Of a DNA stretch of 64,000 nucleotides, positions 58,435-64,000 are shown in pieces. Both the position numbers and the translations under genes were made by a program. The notes below the pieces were generated by a model. The model saw nothing but the letters and a program-made list of their open reading frames with translations. It searched no databases and was not told the origin of the DNA. The stretch spans positions 2,762,049 to 2,826,048 of the forward strand of contig JANVCC010000120.1 of assembly GCA_025345505.1 (NCBI GenBank), read 5' to 3'. How positions within the stretch are numbered: the first letter of the stretch is position 1; each line of letters starts with the position of its first letter. The DNA is from Todiramphus chloris collaris. Its lineage: Eukaryota; Chordata; Aves; Coraciiformes; Alcedinidae.

Positions 58435-59849
58435 CCTCCAAATTTTGCTGACTTTTTTCATGTGTCCACAGAGTGGTTTTGTGGAGGGGGACTTAGGAAA
58501 AAGGAGGAACTCAGCAATCCCAGCCTGAGCATCATCAGTGTGGGCAAACACCCCACAGAAAGGACTGCTCTGCTGTATGAGTGACAGCCAGCACATCCCT
58601 GCCTGCGTGCTGCTTGTCACCAGGATCCTAACAAGCCTCTGCTGCTTAGGACCATTGACATCGCAAGCCGAGAGCTGCATCGGCACGGGGGGAGCAGCTG
58701 GTGGCTCAGCGCCTGTTCAGGGTGATTTATTTGCTGTCGGGGGCTGGATCAAACTATTCTTTCCCTTTTGTTTCCCATTTTGTTTTCTGTTGTGGCCTGT
58801 CAATTCTCCAGGACTGGAGAAACATTTTTCAATCGAGCAGGGTCGCTGACCTCCCGCATTTAATTACTAATCAGACTCAGACGGGCCATCAGTAAAGGTG
58901 CTGAAAGGCAGGTCTTGATTGGCTGTTTGTTCATTTTTTTCAAAGAAGTGTTGGATCCTGGAGGTGAGAGGTGCTAAAAGTTCCTGTCATGGGGAAAATA
59001 TTTTCTTTTTTCATTAAAAAGAAGCAAAAAGCACGTCATTGGTCTGCTTTTTCTAGAGAAATGGAGCAAACGTAGACTTTTATTTCTTCTGCTTCTTTTA
59101 AGAGCACTGCCCAGGGATTACCAGCCCCCCCCACAAGGCTTTGCCCCAAATTTGTAGCATTTCCACATCCAGGGCAGGCAGTCAAGACATCCTGGCTTAT
59201 TCCAGCCCCTTTCATTGTTCCTGCTGGGGCCTGGTGGAGCTCCACAGCTTGTCCTTTCTAGGGCCAAGAGGACAGAGGGCAGCCAGCCCTGTGCCATTAG
59301 CAAACCCCCTCCATCTGTGCCTTGTTAGTCTTCCTTAACGAGACTAAATAAAGGCTTGCTGGTCTCCATAATGATGTTGGACAGAGGCAGTGGCAGCTGG
59401 TGGTGGAGAAGATGAGTGTCTGAGCTCTGCAGGGAGATCTTAAGGCCACTTCTGTGCTTTTTATCTCCTGGTAAGAAAGATGGGAAATGGGGACAGCTCG
59501 GTTGTGTGGTGTTACCCCATTTGACTTTAGAGCATAAATATTCTTGGCTGTGTTTGAGCTTGTTTGCTGTGAGAAATCTGCATGTTTGGTGCTTAGGAAG
59601 TGTGGCCTGGGAAAGGTTCACTGTAGCTTGCTTGAAAACAGCAGATACATAAGAAGGTTAATGGTGCAATAAGGGGAACTTCATTTCAGGTTCTTTAGCT
59701 TCTCAAATGTAAGTGATGAATGTGACAGCAATAAGTCTAAGGCAGGTGTGTGTTCAGTATGAATGAATGATGATTGAAATGCTTCTTTCTGTATTTAAAA
59801 AAAAGGAGAGAGGGGAAAAAAAGGTGTTCCTGAATCCTTCCAGAGCAAG
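58435..59849. other. Unique sequence
   Basis: No gene or repeat recognised. 58600-58880 (around 'cccgcatttaattactaatc') could be conserved non-coding sequence. Confidence 0.4.
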
Positions 59850-60080
59850 AGCTCAGTGGAAGGTGATGTTACAGAGAGGATATGAGGGTAGTGGAACCCT
59901 GGAACAGGTTGCCTAGGGAGGTGGTCAATGCCCCATCCCTGGAGACATTCAAGGTCAGGCTTGATGAGGCTCTGAGCTGCCTGCTCTAGTTGAGGATGTC
60001 CCTCCTCAGTGCAGGGGGGGGTTGCAGTAGATGACCTTTAGAGGTCCCTGCCAGCCCAGGGCATTCTATGATTCAATGCT
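59850..60080 (+). mobile_element. CR1 LINE 3' region
   Basis: 'ctggaacaggttgcctaggg', 'aggtggtcaatgccccatcc', 'tggagacattcaaggtcagg', 'gctctgagctgcctgctcta', 'gcagtagatgacctttagag', ending 'gcattctatgattcaatg'. Confidence 0.94.
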
Positions 60081-62394
60081 GCACCATCATCTGCCATCCC
60101 AAGGAAAGGCCCTGCCCCACCAGTATGGGTCCCTGGTGTCCCTTACTCTGGATGTAGCAGGGATCTCCATTCCCTGGGTGAGCTGGCAAGAAACCAGGCA
60201 GGGATTTGGTCTGTTTTGGGAGTTTATTAGAGCAAAACCAAGAAATGTGGCTCTGAATAGGGATGCCCAGCAAAAAGCATGGTTTGTGTTGCCGTGCTTG
60301 ATGCTGTTGCAATACCCCATGGGGCACCTACCTAAAAATGTGCTGGGGAGCCTGTGCCCTTCCTCAGTGTGGGTAAGGGCTTCCTGCATGCAAATGGAAT
60401 AGCCACAGTGACTGGAGATGCTCAGCCCCATACGTGGTGTAGGATGTTTGATAGTCCTCAGAAGAAGCAGATGGGAAACAGTGGTAAAGGCCTGGGGTTT
60501 CAAAATGTCAGCAGCTGTTCGATGGCTTTCTCTTGTGAGATGTTTGTACAGAGCAGGGAGCTATGGGACCTCGGTCTGTACTGGGGTTTCTGGTGCTTGC
60601 TGGCAGCTCACAGGTGTGAGCTGGAGTGATTCTGGAGTCCCACACCTCCCAGGGACAAGTGCTGACCCTGCAATGTCATCAGAGCATCTGCAGGCTCGAG
60701 CCCAGGAGGGGTGGGGAAGGCTTGCTGCTGAGCTGAGTGCTGGCTGGAGACCAGCCTCCAGGGCTGGTGCAGTTAAAAGCTGAGGTGTTCTTGCTTTTGG
60801 TTTGGAATCTTGTTTTCTTCCATATCCATCCTCTGAGGTCTTGCAAATGTCCTTTTTCTTTTGGCGAGGTTTGGGACTCAGCCTTCAGGAGGTCTGGCCA
60901 CTCATGATCTCACCTTAGCTGCAAACCCCAAACACTGAGCCCCTTTTCTTTGCTGCTAGAGATGGAAGAGAAAATCCTCCTGACCCTTCTCTAGGGAAGG
61001 GCAGAGGGTGTTGGACAGCTGACCCAAATCTCACCCTCAGCAGCAGAGGACAGCAGCTCACAGCTTCGTTATCCCAGTGCTGGAGTCAACTACCTAACGA
61101 GGCTGGTGGTCCCAGAGCTGCCAATGGCACCTCCTCCCCTGTCAGTTCTGCTGCTTCTTCTGAAGAAAATTCTACCTGAGCATCAAACCTCGGAGCTGTG
61201 CTCCCAGCCCCACTCTGCCTTTCTTCTGATGCTCCGTGTCCTGCTTCCACTGCTGACCTCAGCCACCTGGGTGGCTCCAGCAGCTCTGTCCCCACGCTCC
61301 CTGCTCGTGAGCAGAGGTTTATTAATTGATCCGTGTTGCAGCAGGATGGATGGATGGCTTGTTGGGGGGGGGTAGGGGAGGGAAGAGGCGTGCGCAGAGG
61401 CAGCGATAGCATCTGCTTTGTACCAGGCTGCAAGCAGCGGGGTTATTGTTTGTTAATAGATTGCTTTTGAAAAGCTGCTCGTATGGGACCAGGCGAGTTC
61501 CAGAGGTAATTAAAACTCTGTCTATGCAAAAGGCAGGATCTGATTATTTCCTTTCCAGAGCAGGCAGATTAAACCAGGAAGGTTTATTTTGCCACTTCTA
61601 AGAGTGCAGGGTTGCTTTGAATGGAGTTCATAATATGGTATATAACAAATAAAAAATCCTCAACTTCTCTTACTTTTTTTATATATATATTTTTTTTTAA
61701 AACCATCTTCCACCTTGATTCTTCCTTGGATTTAAACCATTCCTAGAAGGCAGAGCACATGTGCACCCACAGAGTACTATTGGTCCAAAGCTCACTTCTG
61801 ACCTTTGAAACCCACTTAACTCTCAGAAGAGTTTTCTGCACCAGGACTCCATCCTCCACCTGGAACAGAAAAGCAATGGTGGGTTGGTGAAGAGGCTCAG
61901 AAATAGTAGCAAAGTCTCCCTACGACCTTCCCTTACGAAAAGGAGTGAAAACAAGTACATTAAAGGTAACCAAGGCGTTTTAGAACCAGGTTGACATCTG
62001 TAATCTCAAAGACTGGCTCTTGTGGTGTTGCCCGTGGGATTCGGTCTCTGCACCACTCTTGGCTTTAGGCTCTGCCTGTTCTACATATTTCAAAGAGCTG
62101 ACCTTTGTGGAGCTTCAAGAAAGGAGATAACAAGGTAGAGAGTCATAAATCTATGAAGAAGAAAAGGATGACTTTATTATCTGAGGTCTTTGGCATTGTT
62201 CCTGTAGCTTCTTCATCCGAGGCCTGGCTGAAGCCCTCAAGGAGTTACCTTGGCTGGAGATGTGGGCAGCAGATCCGACCAGGTGGGTGAGCACTGGCTT
62301 GTAGCTGGAAGGAAACATCCCATGGAGAAGCAACAAGGCATGAGGAGACTTTGCTGCATCTGGGAGTAGTTGCCCCAGCACCTTTGAGGGAGAG
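60081..62394. other. 2.3 kb unique region
   Basis: No gene recognised. The interval 61430-61650 (around 'ttgtttgttaatagattgct' and 'gaggtaattaaaactctgtc') resembles conserved non-coding sequence. An A/T tract with (TA)n lies at 61673-61702. Confidence 0.4.
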
Positions 62395-62700
62395 CTTAAA
62401 GCGGACCTACAAGAAAGATGGGGACAGTCCTGTTGGGACAGGGCAAGGGGTGATGGGTTTAAACTAAAAGAAGGAGATTTAGACTGGAGAGAAGGGAGAG
62501 ATTGGTGATGCTGAGGGTGGGGAGAGCCTGTGCCAGGCTGCCCAGAGAGGTGGTGGCTGCCCCATCCCTGGCACCATTGCAGGGGAGGTTGCCCGGGGCT
62601 CTGAGCACCCTGCTCTAGCTGCAGATGGCCCTGCTCCCTGCAGGGGGGTTGGATGAGATGAGCTTTGAAGTTCCCTTCCCACCCAAACCAGTCTGTGTCT
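62395..62700 (+). mobile_element. CR1 LINE 3' region
   Basis: 'cctacaagaaagatggggac', 'gggtttaaactaaaagaagg', 'gatgctgagggtggggagag', 'gaggtggtggctgccccatc' and 'gatggccctgctccctgcag', ending 'cccaaaccagtctgtg'. Close match to the minus copy at 52020 over the shared part. Confidence 0.95.
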
Positions 62701-64000
62701 CTACAGTGTGCAATTTCTACTGCTCAGTGATGGTGAATACATCAGGCTCTGAGGAACAGATGTGGGGACCTAGGCAGGCTGAAAGACTCAGAGGAACATG
62801 GTCAGCAGGAGATTGGGGGGGGGGGGGGGGTGGAAAAACAAACAAAATCCCACAATCAGTAGCTTAAGCTGTTTTCCTCCTGCTGCATTCAGCAGCTCAG
62901 AGACCAGGAGGGTTTGCCTGCAGATCCTGGGTGAAGTTGCCAGCTGAGTTTATGCCCAAACAGACCAGCTGACTGCGGTGGATTTATGGAGGTGGAATGA
63001 AGATCTGAGTGCAGACCTTCATCTCCTTGCTACTAAAGCCTGCCAGCCGCAGTAGATTTTTAGCTGAAAAACAATGTGGAAAGCAGGACAGTTTTATGCA
63101 GGGACATGTCAGCAGCATTGTGACTGCTGCCCCTACTCCCATGCCAAGGTCGGTGGGGGTTTTGCAGCTCTCCTGGCTGATACTATCAGCTGTATAACAA
63201 CAGTTTGGGTCAAACGAGTTCCTGAAGTCTTGGTCCTGTTCCTAGTGGGGAAAAAGTAAAATAAAATTTTTACTTTCAAAGCTGTGGGGCAGCTTTGTCA
63301 GCAGTGCCAACAGAAAAGGACCAAAGTTGGACCATAAACCTTTTCCACCTCATCTTCACCCTCCAGGTTGCATAATGCAGATGACACAAGTCCTAAATCA
63401 GGAGTCACCCTTGAAAACTCCTGTCAGTGGTCAAGCGAGGGCATGTTCCCCTGTGCAACCACTGTTTTTTTTTTTTGGCAAGGCTGGCTGCCTTTTCTGA
63501 AAGGGGTGACTTGATGCAGAAATTACAGGGTGAAATGACATGGCCCTTGTTTCATCAGAGATTGAACCAGCTGATTGTAACAGTCCTTTTCTGCTGTAAA
63601 GTCTGACTAGCATATGTAATGTGCTCGCCTGCGTTTTACGAGTGCACGGGTCCCTTCGCGTGGACTTCAGCCGAGCGCGTGTGTACAGGCGTACACATAT
63701 TTTATTGCTGATAGGAAATGAAACCTCAGATTAAAAGACATTAACAAAGATAAAAAGTAACAGAATCTAATTTCAATTGTCCGTGGCAGGAACCCAATTT
63801 TCAAACGATAATTACAATAATTAAAAATTCCCTTATCAACAGAGACAAAACCGCTACCCATTGGCAGGCAGAGATGATGAACGAGGCGAGCGCAGACTAC
63901 TTGGTGCTGAAATCAATTTTCAAAAGTTCAAACAAGCCCCAGAACAATTCCAGTTTTGTTTTGGCTTTTTTTCCTCCTGGGGGAGGAAGAGACTTTCCCC
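62701..64000. other. Unique sequence to the window end
   Basis: A run of 16 G lies at 62815-62830. The interval 63640-63910 has clustered CpG, AT-rich TAATT/AATTA cores and a perfect inverted repeat, resembling a conserved non-coding element. No gene recognised. Confidence 0.4.
63680..63697. repeat. Perfect short inverted repeat
   Basis: TGTGTAC-AGGC-GTACACA, seven-base arms and a four-base loop, at the edge of the candidate conserved interval. Confidence 0.9.

Noticed and set aside
1..64000. tRNA genes, rRNA, CRISPR arrays or bacterial-type operons
   Set aside because: No tRNA B-box with matching cloverleaf, no rRNA-like blocks and no spaced identical repeats were found. Repeat content shows vertebrate (bird) nuclear DNA, so bacterial features are not expected.

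Overview
This window is avian nuclear DNA, shown mainly by its interspersed repeats. About 25 fragments of the CR1 LINE are scattered on both strands. Many keep the family's signature 3' end, a 'ggttggactngatgatc'-type stretch followed by 'ccttccaacc' and 'attctgtgattc'. A solo LTR of a type I recognise from neoavian birds lies at about 34.4-34.9 kb. The mix of CR1 types (CR1-J/Y-like; a 'gcctttccagcccccctgg' type; a 'gatggccctgctccctgcagg' type; one old amniote-type copy) fits a neoavian bird, but species cannot be told from the sequence. Ten Ns inside an AAGAG microsatellite at about 38.18 kb mark a draft-assembly gap.

No protein-coding gene can be identified with confidence. No recognisable host protein family, rRNA, tRNA or CRISPR array was found, and the longest open frames are either antisense to repeats or of random-looking composition. 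The stretch reads as intergenic or intronic sequence. Three weak exon hypotheses are recorded at low confidence: a two-exon, cysteine-rich 103-residue model on the minus strand (31123-31622), a terminal-exon-like frame on the plus strand (51322-51537) and a first-exon-like frame on the plus strand (47394-47508).

Layout. 0-5.6 kb: CR1 pieces, including a tail-to-tail inverted pair at 1.7-2.1 kb. 5.6-10.9 kb: unique, AT-rich islands that look like possible conserved non-coding elements. 10.9-11.8 kb: a long minus-strand CR1 with a reverse-transcriptase remnant. 11.8-19.3 kb: unique sequence, simple repeats and two abutting CR1s. 19.3-30 kb: more CR1s, a 94 per cent identical local duplication (24.2 and 26.5 kb), and a 1-kb CR1 that retains the FADD catalytic box of reverse transcriptase. 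30-36.8 kb: unique sequence, the candidate small gene and the solo LTR. 36.8-46.8 kb: mostly unique and AT-rich, with the gapped microsatellite. 46.8-47.2 kb: a striking 18-bp minisatellite. 47.2-64 kb: scattered CR1s, a possible old AT-rich DNA-transposon remnant at 50.8 kb, a 3 x 50-bp tandem array at 58.3 kb and further unique sequence.

All similarity statements come from reading and hand alignment, with no database search. Repeat family names rest on remembered consensus features, and repeat edges are good to roughly 10-20 bases. No new biological system is evident; the most checkable oddities are the minisatellite, the local duplication, the small gene model and the retrotransposon rearrangements.
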